Notes: generated from the sequence alone by a model not told the origin. A stretch of DNA of 6,355 nucleotides from JBHELQ01 sp046262995 (GCA_046262995.1 JBHELQ010000005.1:1-6355), one strand, 5' to 3'. Shown: positions 1 to 5,742, numbered from the stretch's first letter. Numbers and translations: made by a program.

Positions 1-1
1 G

Positions 2-481
2 CGTCTGCGTGCCGAGGGCTTCACCGACGAGGAGGTCGAGCGAGTGTTCGAGGCCGTGCCGGTGGCGACCCACAAGCAGCGCGGTCTGGGAACGCTCTAC
101 GTCGGCTGCCTCGAGACCTGCGTAGAGGCCGTCGAGGCGGAGACTCTGCTGTCCATCGTTGAGGCCTCCATGAGCTCAGAGGTCTACGAGCTGATGAAGC
201 GGCCTGACGAGGTCGAGGTCGTGGAGAAGGCGCACCGCCGACCGCGCTTCGTCGAGGACTGCGTGCGCGAGATGGTGCGGATGGCCGTCGAGCGCTTCGG
301 CGGCTTCGCCGGCGACGCCTTCCTGCTCGCGCGCCAGGAGAACCTGGAGACGATCCACAAGCACAACGTGGTGGCCGAGCGCTACGGGCTGATGGGCCGG
401 CTGAAGCGCGAGCTTAAGGACGGCGAGCACATGACCCGTCACGTGACGATGCGCGACTGGCTCGAGGGCAGCCCCCTCTAG
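2..481 (+). CDS. GTP cyclohydrolase, FolE2/MptA family (C-terminal 159 residues; 5' end outside window)
   Basis: The frame is open from the left edge to a TAG stop, so this is the C-terminal half of a longer protein. The family hydrolyses GTP to 7,8-dihydroneopterin triphosphate (FolE2) or its 2',3'-cyclic phosphate (MptA), the first step towards folate or other pterins, in the cytoplasm with a bound metal. Seen here: THKQRG near fragment residue 24, whose His matches the family metal ligand; SSEVYELMKRPDE near 58-70; RRPRFVEDCVREM near 79-91; and QENLETIHKHN near 112-122, with the E-x-x-H pair (116, 119) of the active site. The catalytic Cys that precedes the THxQR His should lie just outside the window. 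The RPRFVEDCVREM and ARQENLETIHKHN wording recalls archaeal-type MptA more than proteobacterial FolE2, but the fragment cannot decide the product formed. The family assignment is firm; the subtype is not. Confidence 0.88.
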   Translation, partial: RLRAEGFTDEEVERVFEAVPVATHKQRGLGTLYVGCLETCVEAVEAETLLSIVEASMSSEVYELMKRPDEVEVVEKAHRRPRFVEDCVREMVRMAVERFGGFAGDAFLLARQENLETIHKHNVVAERYGLMGRLKRELKDGEHMTRHVTMRDWLEGSPL

Positions 482-554
482 AAGCTTCGTCCAGGTTTCT
501 CCGCGCCCACGCCCGTCCGGGGGCGGCGGGACCGACAACACGAGCACTCAACTC

Positions 555-560
555 GAGAGG
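555..560 (+). promoter_or_regulatory. Ribosome binding site of the Clp_N-like gene
   Basis: GAGAGG lies six bases before the GTG at 567 and is the only Shine-Dalgarno-like run nearby. It fixes the start of the downstream gene at this GTG. Confidence 0.6.
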
Positions 561-566
561 TGCTTC

Positions 567-1001
567 GTGACCCTGCCCCGCCGGACCCCCCCGCTTTCCC
601 AGGACGCCGCGCTCGTGCTCGCGCTGGCCGGCACGGCCGTCCCCTTCGCGCACTCGGCGGAGGACGAGGCCGAGCGCTGGCTGCGCGCGCTCCGCATGCA
701 CGGCCAGGTCGGGACTGCGCTGCAGGCGCTGGGCGTGGGCGAGGGCTCGCTCGTGACAGGGTCCGACCCTCGTGAGGACGGCCACACGCGCGGCTTCGGC
801 GCCAAGGTCGTCGACGAGATCACGCGGCACGCCGGGCGCTTCGCCATAGCGCGCCGCGCCGACACGCTCGGCACCGTGGACGTGCTGTTCGCGATCCTCC
901 AGGTCTACGACCGCCTCTTCGACCGCGCTCTCTACGCGCGCGGGACGAGCCGCGACGAGCTGTTCGAGCGCCTCGTGGTGGTCGAGCGCTCCGCCAGCTA
1001 G
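567..1001 (+). CDS. Small stand-alone Clp N-terminal-domain-like protein (144 aa)
   Basis: The protein reads as two degenerate copies of the Clp_N repeat that forms the substrate/adaptor-binding N-domain of ClpA/ClpC/ClpB. Copy 1 is about residues 10-58, with a helix rich in Leu/Ala, then ERWLRALRMHG and ALQALGV, like the usual 'tehLLlALl...LralGv'. Copy 2 is about residues 75-138, with LGTVDVLFAILQVYD and FDRALYARGTSRDELFERL. No Walker A or B motif and no AAA+ module follow, so it cannot be an unfoldase by itself. An adaptor, decoy or regulator of a Clp machine would be an inference. There is no signal peptide or membrane segment. The GTG start is supported by GAGAGG six bases upstream. It lies 85 bp after the cyclohydrolase and ends tail-to-tail with pgsA. 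The fold assignment rests on pattern memory, so it is moderate. Confidence 0.72.
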   Translation: MTLPRRTPPLSQDAALVLALAGTAVPFAHSAEDEAERWLRALRMHGQVGTALQALGVGEGSLVTGSDPREDGHTRGFGAKVVDEITRHAGRFAIARRADTLGTVDVLFAILQVYDRLFDRALYARGTSRDELFERLVVVERSAS

Positions 1002-1576
1002 GGCGGCCCGGGCACACTGCCCGAGACGCGCTCGCGCGAGCGCGCGACCTCCTCGAGCCTGCGCCGGAAGTTCAGGAAGTAGTCGGCGCCCGAAGCCACG
1101 GTGATGGCCACCATCACGTAGACGAGCGCCATAACCCAGACCTCGTCGTCCGCAGCCGCGATCAGCGCCAGCACCGCGGCCACCTGCACGATCGTCTTCG
1201 CCTTGCCGAGCTGGCTGGCGGGGATCACCACGCCTTGCTGGCCGGCGGCGATCCGCAGCCCGCTGACTGCGAACTCGCGCGCGATGATCACCATCGCCAC
1301 CCAGGGCTGCAGCCGGTCCAGGCTCACGAGCGCGATCAGCGCCGCCGCGATCATCAGCTTGTCGGCGACCGGGTCCATGACCTTGCCGAAGGTGGTGACG
1401 GAGTGGCGCTGGCGGGCGATGTAGCCGTCGAGCCCGTCCGTGAGGGCGGCCACCGCGAACACGACCGCCGCTATCGTCGATCCGCCTGGCGTCTCGACCG
1501 TCAGCGCCACCACCAGCACGGGGACGAGCAGGATGCGGGCCAGCGTCAGCGCGTTCGGCAGGTTGAGCGGGAACAT
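998..1576 (-). CDS. pgsA: CDP-diacylglycerol--glycerol-3-phosphate 3-phosphatidyltransferase (phosphatidylglycerophosphate synthase)
   Basis: This membrane enzyme joins CDP-diacylglycerol and glycerol 3-phosphate to give phosphatidylglycerophosphate and CMP, the committed step to phosphatidylglycerol and cardiolipin. The complete CDP-alcohol phosphatidyltransferase signature is present: D47-x2-D50-G51-x2-A54-R55-x8-G64-x3-D68-x3-D72. The start NLPNALTLARILLVPVLV is the usual PgsA N-terminus with its first membrane helix, and further hydrophobic helices lie near residues 33-46, 74-84, 90-100 and 128-158. At 192 residues it is of normal length. A GAGG four bases before the ATG, close to the stop of the upstream gene, supports the start. 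It is the last gene of a minus-strand set with the CNB and DUF3817-like genes. The charged tail (RSRERVSGSVPGPP) overlaps two hairpins. PgsA rather than cardiolipin or PI synthase is favoured by the N-terminal sequence. Confidence 0.95.
   Translation of the reverse strand: MFPLNLPNALTLARILLVPVLVVALTVETPGGSTIAAVVFAVAALTDGLDGYIARQRHSVTTFGKVMDPVADKLMIAAALIALVSLDRLQPWVAMVIIAREFAVSGLRIAAGQQGVVIPASQLGKAKTIVQVAAVLALIAAADDEVWVMALVYVMVAITVASGADYFLNFRRRLEEVARSRERVSGSVPGPP
1009..1023. terminator. Hairpin just past the Clp_N-like stop (possible bidirectional terminator)
   Basis: CGGGCA (1009-1014) and TGCCCG (1018-1023) form a perfect 6-bp stem with a CAC loop, seven bases after the plus-strand stop. 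No T-run follows, so it is not a classical intrinsic terminator. It lies inside the last codons of pgsA. Confidence 0.4.
1027..1044. terminator. 18-bp perfect palindrome, second hairpin at the convergent gene ends
   Basis: CGCGCTCGCGCGAGCGCG is its own reverse complement. As RNA it could fold into a 7-bp stem with a GCGC loop on either strand. It starts 25 bases after the plus-strand stop and encodes part of the charged C-terminal tail of PgsA. A role in stopping converging transcripts is inference; simple CG-rich coding bias could also produce it. Confidence 0.3.
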
Positions 1577-1590
1577 CTCGCCTCAGCCCC

Positions 1591-1875
1591 TCAAGCTACC
1601 CGCGCGCGCCGCGAGCGTGCGAGGTACTCGATGCCTACTGTGCTCCCGAGCGGGCCGAGCGGCGACACGGTGGCCGCCAGCAGGGCCCAGGGGAAGATGC
1701 CCCTGCGGCAGCCGCGCGCGACCGCCAGGCACAGCAGGATCCAGCCGAACCCGTGCGTCCAGCCGAGCACCCGCTCCGCGCCGTCGCCCAGGCCGCCGAC
1801 CCACACCACGATCAGCGCCGTCAGCACGCACGCCTCGGCGAACGAGTAGAGCCGGACCGCCTGGAAGTACGACAC
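1591..1875 (-). CDS. Small integral membrane protein, DUF3817-like (94 aa)
   Basis: Three hydrophobic segments are visible: about residues 15-31 (CVLTALIVVWVGGLG), 36-55 (LGWTHGFGWILLCLAV) and 61-81 (FPWALLAATVSPLGPLGST). The 'LG-x-x-HG' start of the second helix and the SPLGPLG run in the third resemble DUF3817 (YdzA-type) membrane proteins, common in actinobacteria and of unknown function. The start is GTG at 1875: an in-frame TAA lies five codons upstream, so it cannot extend further. No Shine-Dalgarno sequence precedes it. The stop is 14 bases before pgsA and the start is 35 bases after the CNB gene, consistent with co-transcription. The operon with pgsA hints at a membrane-related role, but that is only context. 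Confidence 0.75.
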   Translation of the reverse strand: MSYFQAVRLYSFAEACVLTALIVVWVGGLGDGAERVLGWTHGFGWILLCLAVARGCRRGIFPWALLAATVSPLGPLGSTVGIEYLARSRRARVA

Positions 1876-1910
1876 GTCCGGAGGTTAGGCGGCGAGCCGG
1901 GTCGCGCGGG

Positions 1911-2297
1911 TCAGCCGCCGCGCTCTGCGGCGATCGACTCGAGCCGCTCGCCGAGCTCCGGCATCTCCCGACGCATCTGCTTGACCTGGCTGTGGGTGAA
2001 GTAGACGACCTGCACAGGGCCGGTGGCCACGACGTCCGCGTTGCGCAGCCCGCGATTCACGACGCCCGTCTCCCCGACGACGTCGCCCGCTCCGAGCTCC
2101 GCCACGGACTCGCCGTCGCGGCGCACCTCCGCGCTGCCCTCCTCGATCGCGAACAGCTGGTACGGCCAGGTGCCCGCGCGGACGATCGTTTCGCCCTCCT
2201 CGATCCTCGACTCCTCGGCGATCCCGGCCAGCTGCTGGAGCTCCTCGTCCGACAGCGAGCTGAAGACGTCGATCTTCTTCAGGCGGGAGGCGTCCAC
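1911..2297 (-). CDS. Stand-alone cyclic nucleotide-binding (CNB) domain protein (128 aa)
   Basis: The whole protein is one CNB/CAP-type beta-roll domain: an N-terminal helix (DVFSSLSDEELQQLAGIA, residues 10-27), then EEGETIVRAGTWPYQLFAIEEGSAEV (33-58), and a phosphate-binding cassette GDVVGETGVVNRGLRNADVVA (71-91). The Gly-Glu pair (75-76) that contacts the ribose and the Arg (85) that contacts the cyclic phosphate are both kept, so cAMP or cGMP binding is plausible. No helix-turn-helix, kinase or channel domain is attached, unlike CRP/FNR regulators, so it would act through a partner or as a structural module. The start is GTG at 2297; an in-frame TAG five codons upstream rules out extension, and no Shine-Dalgarno is present. 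A promoter candidate lies almost on top of the start. It heads the CNB, DUF3817-like, pgsA set. Confidence 0.88.
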   Translation of the reverse strand: MDASRLKKIDVFSSLSDEELQQLAGIAEESRIEEGETIVRAGTWPYQLFAIEEGSAEVRRDGESVAELGAGDVVGETGVVNRGLRNADVVATGPVQVVYFTHSQVKQMRREMPELGERLESIAAERGG

Positions 2298-2306
2298 ACT
2301 GGTTCG

Positions 2307-2335
2307 ACCCTACCCCCAGGTCGTCCGCGTGCAAA
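2307..2335 (-). promoter_or_regulatory. Promoter candidate for the CNB-DUF3817-pgsA operon
   Basis: On the minus strand TTTGCA (2330-2335) and TAGGGT (2307-2312) are separated by exactly 17 bases, the optimal sigma-70-type spacing. A start of transcription near 2300 would leave only about three bases before the GTG at 2297, giving an almost leaderless mRNA. The missing Shine-Dalgarno fits this. Leaderless mRNAs are common in actinobacteria. Confidence 0.5.
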
Positions 2336-2360
2336 CACGGGCGCCGACCTGGGCCGGGGT

Positions 2361-2366
2361 TACGCT
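2361..2366 (+). promoter_or_regulatory. Possible -10 hexamer for the TPR gene
   Basis: TACGCT fits the TAnnnT -10 pattern and sits 22 bases before the GTG at 2389. No convincing -35 is seen 16-18 bases upstream. It lies back to back with the minus-strand promoter. Confidence 0.3.
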
Positions 2367-2388
2367 GGCGCTGGCCGTCCTTCGCGTT

Positions 2389-3714
2389 GTGGCTCCGTCC
2401 GAACCTCAATCAGGCGCTCCGCACGAGCGCGCTCAGCGTGAGCATGTCGAGGCGATCGTTCGTGAAGTGCTCGACGTGCTCGAGGCACGCTTGCGCCAGC
2501 CGGGCGACGAAGAGAACGCCTTCAAGCGGGCGTACCGGGCCGTCGGGGCGAGTCTTGCGGCGAACCCGTTCAGGACCTTCGCGGGCGTCTTCTCGCTGCT
2601 CCTGGTCATCCTCGGCCTGATCATCTTCGCGATCAGCCCCGTGACGCTCGTCGAGTCCGCCGTTGACAAGTACAAGGCGGCCCAGGAGCGGGACGACCTG
2701 GTCGAGCAGCACGTGGAGCTCGGAGACCAGTTCCTGTCCGTCGAGCAGATCGACGCGGCGCGCGCCGAGTACCGGCGTGCGATCGAGCTGGACTCGACGG
2801 ACCCGGCAGCGCGGCGGGGGCTGTTCAAGGCCACCGTCTTCGAGCCGATCTCCCGGCACGAGCAGTTCGACCCAGAGGTGGTTGAGATGAGGCTTCAGCA
2901 CCTGCTCGATCGGGACCCCGGGGACGCCGACGCGCTCGCCTTCCTGGGAGACACCGCGTTCGGCCGCAACGACTACACGAACGCGCTGGCTTGGTACGAC
3001 CAGGCACTTCACGAAGACCACCACCTCGCCCACGCGTATTCGGGCAAGGGGATCGTGCTTGACCTGCAGGGAAAGCCCCAGGATGCCGCGCGCATGTTCG
3101 AGGCCGCCCTCAAGGAGTCGCGCTTCAACCCCCGCTACCGGAGCAACCTCGCCTACCAGTACTACCGCCTGGGCAGATACAAGGATTCGGTGAAGCTGTA
3201 CCAGCAGGCGCTGGGGACAGATCCGAGGGCGCTGATCCTCTACAACGAGGTGTCAAGCGTCTTCCGGCTTCGGGGCCAGCTGGACCAAGCGCACCAGGCC
3301 GGCAGGCGACTCCTGACACTCATGGGCGACCGCGCCGTCCGGCGTCTGAAGCGCAATGGCGGGCAGTGGTTCCTCCACACGGCGTCCGTCAAGCCCAGCC
3401 GACTGGCTGGAGGCGGTGGCCAACCCAAGACGTCCCCGAACGTCGGCTCCAACGTGGCGGACGCGATCTTCCTGAACGACTTCTCGCAGAAGCGCTACTA
3501 CGCGCTCCTGAACCTCTCGCTCACGTCGTTCGTCCGCAGCGATGAGGGCGAGGCGCGCACCGAGGCGCGCGAGGCGCGCCGCATCCGGCTCGAGCCCCTC
3601 GACGCGAGGGCTATCCGCGGACTCGTGGCCTACGACGCCAAGCTCCTCGGCAGGAAGCGTCCAAAGCTCGCGGCCAGCTCGCGGTTGTTCCGTCGCGCCA
3701 TTCTGCATCGCTGA
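2389..3714 (+). CDS. Membrane-anchored TPR-repeat protein of unknown function (about 441 aa)
   Basis: Counted from GTG 2389, residues 1-62 form a charged, probably cytoplasmic leader. Residues 63-85 (TFAGVFSLLLVILGLIIFAIS) are a single membrane helix, followed by a lysine/acid-rich helix. TPR-type helical pairs then run from about 105 to 315: LGDQFLSVEQIDAARAEYRRAIELD; LAFLGDTAFGRNDYTNALAWYDQAL; AYSGKGIVLDLQGKPQDAARMFEAAL; and SNLAYQYYRLGRYKDSVKLYQQAL, with typical small/aromatic positions. The last roughly 110 residues match nothing I know and contain a short EAR repeat. TPRs bind proteins, so a membrane scaffold is inferred; the function is unknown. The start is uncertain: GTG 2389 has no Shine-Dalgarno, and GTG 2467 or 2476 are alternatives. 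The open frame further upstream is low-complexity antisense of the CNB gene. Codon use includes more AAG, GAT and CTT than in neighbouring genes. Confidence 0.78.
   Translation: MAPSEPQSGAPHERAQREHVEAIVREVLDVLEARLRQPGDEENAFKRAYRAVGASLAANPFRTFAGVFSLLLVILGLIIFAISPVTLVESAVDKYKAAQERDDLVEQHVELGDQFLSVEQIDAARAEYRRAIELDSTDPAARRGLFKATVFEPISRHEQFDPEVVEMRLQHLLDRDPGDADALAFLGDTAFGRNDYTNALAWYDQALHEDHHLAHAYSGKGIVLDLQGKPQDAARMFEAALKESRFNPRYRSNLAYQYYRLGRYKDSVKLYQQALGTDPRALILYNEVSSVFRLRGQLDQAHQAGRRLLTLMGDRAVRRLKRNGGQWFLHTASVKPSRLAGGGGQPKTSPNVGSNVADAIFLNDFSQKRYYALLNLSLTSFVRSDEGEARTEAREARRIRLEPLDARAIRGLVAYDAKLLGRKRPKLAASSRLFRRAILHR
3550..3579 (+). repeat. Three copies of GAGGCGCGC inside the TPR gene
   Basis: GAGGCGCGC occurs at 3550-3558, 3562-3570 and 3571-3579, in frame, encoding EAR-T-EAR-EAR. 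It gives a short charged helix in the C-terminal domain and may be a site of repeat-length change. Confidence 0.7.
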
Positions 3715-3716
3715 CG

Positions 3717-3737
3717 CGTGTAGCCGTCGGCTGCGCG
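3717..3737 (+). terminator. Hairpin between the TPR gene and the permease
   Basis: CGTGTAGCC (3717-3725) and GGCTGCGCG (3729-3737) pair over nine positions, two of them G-T, around a GTC loop, starting two bases after the TPR stop. No U-run follows. It could be a Rho-independent-like stop without a tail, or an RNA stability element in the 41-base gap. Confidence 0.4.
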
Positions 3738-3755
3738 GGGTAATCCGCCCCCAAG

Positions 3756-5270
3756 ATGAGCCTGCTGCGGACGAAGAGCGTCGAGCAGTCCATCGCCGAT
3801 ACGGAAGAGCCGGCGCACAAGCTCAAGCGCGAGCTCGGCCCGCTCGACCTGACCGTGTTCGGCGTCGGCGTGATCATCGGCACCGGCATCTTCGTGCTGA
3901 CGGGCGAAGCCGCCGGCACCCTCGCCGGTCCCGCGATCGCCCTCTCGTTCGTGGCGTCGGCAGTGGCCTGCGGGCTGGCCGCCCTCTGCTACGCCGAGTT
4001 CGCCTCCACCGTGCCGGTGGCGGGCTCGGCCTACACGTTCTCGTACGCAAGCCTCGGGGAGCTGATCGCCTGGATCATCGGCTGGGACCTGATCCTCGAG
4101 CTGGCGCTGGGCTCGGCCACCGTCGCCTCCGGCTGGTCCCAGTACCTCCGGGTGGTCATGGACGAGACCTTCGGCGTCAACCTGCCGACCTGGATCGACG
4201 GAGACCACCACAACCTCGTGGCCGCGCTCATCGTGCTGGCCCTGACCGCGCTGCTGTGCCTGGGAATCAGGATCTCCAACCGGGTGAACGCCGCGATCGT
4301 GGCGGTGAAGCTCGCGGTGGTCCTGCTGGTGATCTTCGCCGGAATCACCTACATCAAGAGCGGCAACCTGGACCCGTTCGTCCCGGCGTCGGGCTCGAAG
4401 CCCGCGCCCGGCGGCGCCTCCTCGACGTCCCTGTTGCAGGACATCGGGATCAACACCGGCACCTTCGGCGTGGGCGGGATCTTCACCGGAGCCGCCCTCG
4501 TGTTCTTCGCCTTCATCGGCTTCGACATCGTCGCCACCGCCGCGGAGGAGACGAAGAAGCCCCAGCGCGACCTGCCGATCGGGATCTTCACGTCGCTGGC
4601 GATCTGCACCATTCTCTACGTGGCCGTCTCGATCGTCGTCACGGGGATGGTCAAGTACAACCAGATCTCGGTTGAGGCGCCGCTGGCCGAGGCTTTCCGC
4701 AGCGTGGGCCAGTCCACCATCGCCCAGATCGTCTCCTTCGGCGCGCTGGCCGGCCTGACAACGGTGATGCTCATCCTGATGCTGGGCCAGAGCCGCGTCT
4801 TCTTCGCGATGAGCCGCGACCGGCTGCTGCCGCCCGTCTTCGCCCGCGTGTCCGAGCGCTGGCGCGTCCCCTACCGGACCACGATCGCCACGGGCATCGG
4901 CGTGGCGCTGCTCACCTTCTTCGTGTCGCTGACCACGCTCGCCCAGCTGGTCAACATCGGCACGCTGTTCGCGTTCGTGCTCGTGTCGATCGGGGTCGTG
5001 GTGCTGCGCCGCACCCGGCCGGACCTGCGGCGCGCGTTCCGCACGCCCCTGGTGCCGCTCGTGCCGATCCTGTCGGTGCTGGCGTCGTTCTGGCTGATGC
5101 TCAACCTGCCGGGCCAGACCTGGGCCCGCTTCGGCATCTGGATGGCCGCGGGACTCGTCCTCTACTTCGCATACAGCCGGCGCCGCAGCCGGCTGGCGGG
5201 TGGCGAGCAAACGCCCCCGCCCGGGGCGGCCCGCCAGGGCCCGGCGACCGCGCCGGGCTCGGCCGGCTAG
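3756..5270 (+). CDS. APC-superfamily amino acid permease, cationic amino acid transporter (CAT/YfnA) type
   Basis: This is a full-length secondary transporter of 504 residues. It most likely imports amino acids with protons or exchanges them across the cytoplasmic membrane. After a cytoplasmic leader ending in HKLKRELGPLDL comes helix 1 with GVGVIIGTGIF (35-45), the unwound substrate-binding stretch of APC transporters. Helix 2-3 carries CYAEFASTVPVAGSAYTFSY, and helix 6 with its following loop reads FFAFIGFDIVATAAEE then KKPQRDLPIGI (250-276), a strong CAT-type signature. About twelve hydrophobic helices can be counted. The loop near 205-230 is rich in Gly/Ser/Pro, and the C-terminus is basic then Pro/Ala/Gly-rich and probably disordered. 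Substrate cannot be read from the sequence. The ATG has no clear Shine-Dalgarno; the nearest purine run, GGGG at 3737-3740, is 15 bases away. Hairpins flank the gene on both sides, suggesting a monocistronic unit. Confidence 0.93.
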   Translation: MSLLRTKSVEQSIADTEEPAHKLKRELGPLDLTVFGVGVIIGTGIFVLTGEAAGTLAGPAIALSFVASAVACGLAALCYAEFASTVPVAGSAYTFSYASLGELIAWIIGWDLILELALGSATVASGWSQYLRVVMDETFGVNLPTWIDGDHHNLVAALIVLALTALLCLGIRISNRVNAAIVAVKLAVVLLVIFAGITYIKSGNLDPFVPASGSKPAPGGASSTSLLQDIGINTGTFGVGGIFTGAALVFFAFIGFDIVATAAEETKKPQRDLPIGIFTSLAICTILYVAVSIVVTGMVKYNQISVEAPLAEAFRSVGQSTIAQIVSFGALAGLTTVMLILMLGQSRVFFAMSRDRLLPPVFARVSERWRVPYRTTIATGIGVALLTFFVSLTTLAQLVNIGTLFAFVLVSIGVVVLRRTRPDLRRAFRTPLVPLVPILSVLASFWLMLNLPGQTWARFGIWMAAGLVLYFAYSRRRSRLAGGEQTPPPGAARQGPATAPGSAG

Positions 5271-5273
5271 TCA

Positions 5274-5316
5274 GGTTGTCGAAGCAACCGAGACTGGGTG
5301 GCCCGGCCGGGGGGCC
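5274..5316 (+). terminator. Two hairpins after the permease gene
   Basis: GGTTGT (5274-5279) pairs with GCAACC (5284-5289) around a CGAA loop, starting three bases after the stop. GGCCC (5300-5304) pairs with GGGCC (5312-5316) in a GC-rich second stem. No T-run follows. Together they are the best candidate for the end of the permease transcript. Confidence 0.4.
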
Positions 5317-5323
5317 GTTCGGT

Positions 5324-5329
5324 TAGGGT
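5324..5329 (+). promoter_or_regulatory. -10 hexamer for the ABM-like gene
   Basis: TAGGGT, preceded by GGT, lies 27 bases before the ATG start. It is the same hexamer as the -10 proposed for the CNB operon. A matching -35 is not evident at 16-18 bases upstream (that stretch is GC-rich and within the hairpin region). Confidence 0.4.
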
Positions 5330-5344
5330 CGGCGAGGTTCAACC

Positions 5345-5351
5345 GAGGAGG
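5345..5351 (+). promoter_or_regulatory. Strong ribosome binding site of the ABM-like gene
   Basis: GAGGAGG ends five bases before the ATG at 5357. It is the best Shine-Dalgarno in the window and fixes this start. Confidence 0.8.
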
Positions 5352-5356
5352 CACCA

Positions 5357-5629
5357 ATGCACGCAGTAGTGGTGACGGTTTCGATTTCTGAGGACGCCGA
5401 CATACCGGAAGTGACGAAGCATCTCCGCGAGAACGTCGTGCCAACCGTGTCCCAGAGGCCCGGCTTCGTGGCCGGCTACTGGGTCAGGCTCGAGGGCGGC
5501 AACCAGGGCCGGTCGGTGATCGTCTTCGAGTCCGAGGACGCGGCGCGAGGCGTGAAGGACAACCTCCAGCCGGCTCCGGGCGTCACATTCGACAGCGTCG
5601 ACATCGGCGAGGTCGTGGCGAACGCCTGA
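5357..5629 (+). CDS. Small dimeric alpha/beta-barrel (ABM-like) protein (90 aa)
   Basis: The pattern is one ferredoxin-like alpha+beta unit: strand HAVVVTVSIS (2-11), helix VTKHLRENVVPTVSQ (19-33), strands GFVAGYWVRL and GRSVIVFES (36-60), helix EDAARGVKDNL, and a last strand VTFDSVDIGEVV. The 'PTVSQRPGFVAGYWV' and 'FESEDAAR' wording is typical of actinobacterial small proteins annotated as antibiotic biosynthesis monooxygenase-like or stress-responsive A/B-barrel proteins. No catalytic residue can be pointed to, so an enzyme activity should not be assumed; many family members have no known role. There is no signal peptide. Its own -10, strong ribosome binding site and the hairpins upstream suggest it is transcribed and translated independently and perhaps strongly. 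It is convergent with the tRNA gene, 30 bases away. Confidence 0.82.
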   Translation: MHAVVVTVSISEDADIPEVTKHLRENVVPTVSQRPGFVAGYWVRLEGGNQGRSVIVFESEDAARGVKDNLQPAPGVTFDSVDIGEVVANA

Positions 5630-5659
5630 GCCCCGCCGGTAGCAGGACCTTCAAACTAG

Positions 5660-5732
5660 AGCCGCCCGTCGGACTCGAACCGACGACCCCCACTTTACGA
5701 GAGTGGTGCTCTACCAACTGAGCTAGGGCGGC
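5660..5732 (-). tRNA. tRNA-Thr (anticodon CGT)
   Basis: The minus strand folds into a complete 73-base cloverleaf. The acceptor GCCGCCC/GGGCGGC has seven pairs; the D arm is GCTC/GAGC with loop AGTTGGTA; the anticodon stem is CCACT/AGTGG with loop CTCGTAA; the variable loop is GGGTC; and the T arm is GTCGG/CCGAC with loop TTCGAGT. The anticodon at positions 34-36 is CGT, which reads ACG threonine codons. The discriminator base is T, and CCA is not encoded (CTA follows), so it must be added after transcription. No second tRNA is next to it, so it is a singleton. No intron and no mismatch were seen. Confidence 0.96.
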
Positions 5733-5742
5733 GTGGCCCGCG

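Noticed and set aside
541..566. Weak stem (AGCAC/GTGCT) around the Clp_N-like ribosome binding site
   Set aside because: Only five to six pairs with a 12-base loop; expected by chance in GC-rich DNA and not enough to claim an RNA switch.
414..874. Minus-strand open frames opposite the cyclohydrolase end and the Clp_N-like gene
   Set aside because: They have no domain, no ribosome binding site and shadow-type composition. The plus-strand genes explain the region.
2023..2388. Upstream extension of the TPR reading frame
   Set aside because: The extension is Ser/Thr/Pro-rich antisense of the CNB gene and crosses the divergent promoter region. A start near 2389 or later is far more likely.
1440..2441. 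Plus-strand 333-codon open frame across pgsA, DUF3817-like and CNB genes
   Set aside because: It is antisense to three well-supported genes, is rich in A/R/P/S and has no recognisable domain.
3630..5210. Minus-strand 526-codon open frame opposite the permease
   Set aside because: Its translation is low-complexity (runs of R, G, D, Q, H, E) and mirrors the GC-rich permease codons. The plus strand encodes a clear APC transporter.
5633..5659. Possible terminator between the ABM-like gene and tRNA-Thr
   Set aside because: I could not find a stem with a proper loop or a T-run on either strand in this short convergent gap.
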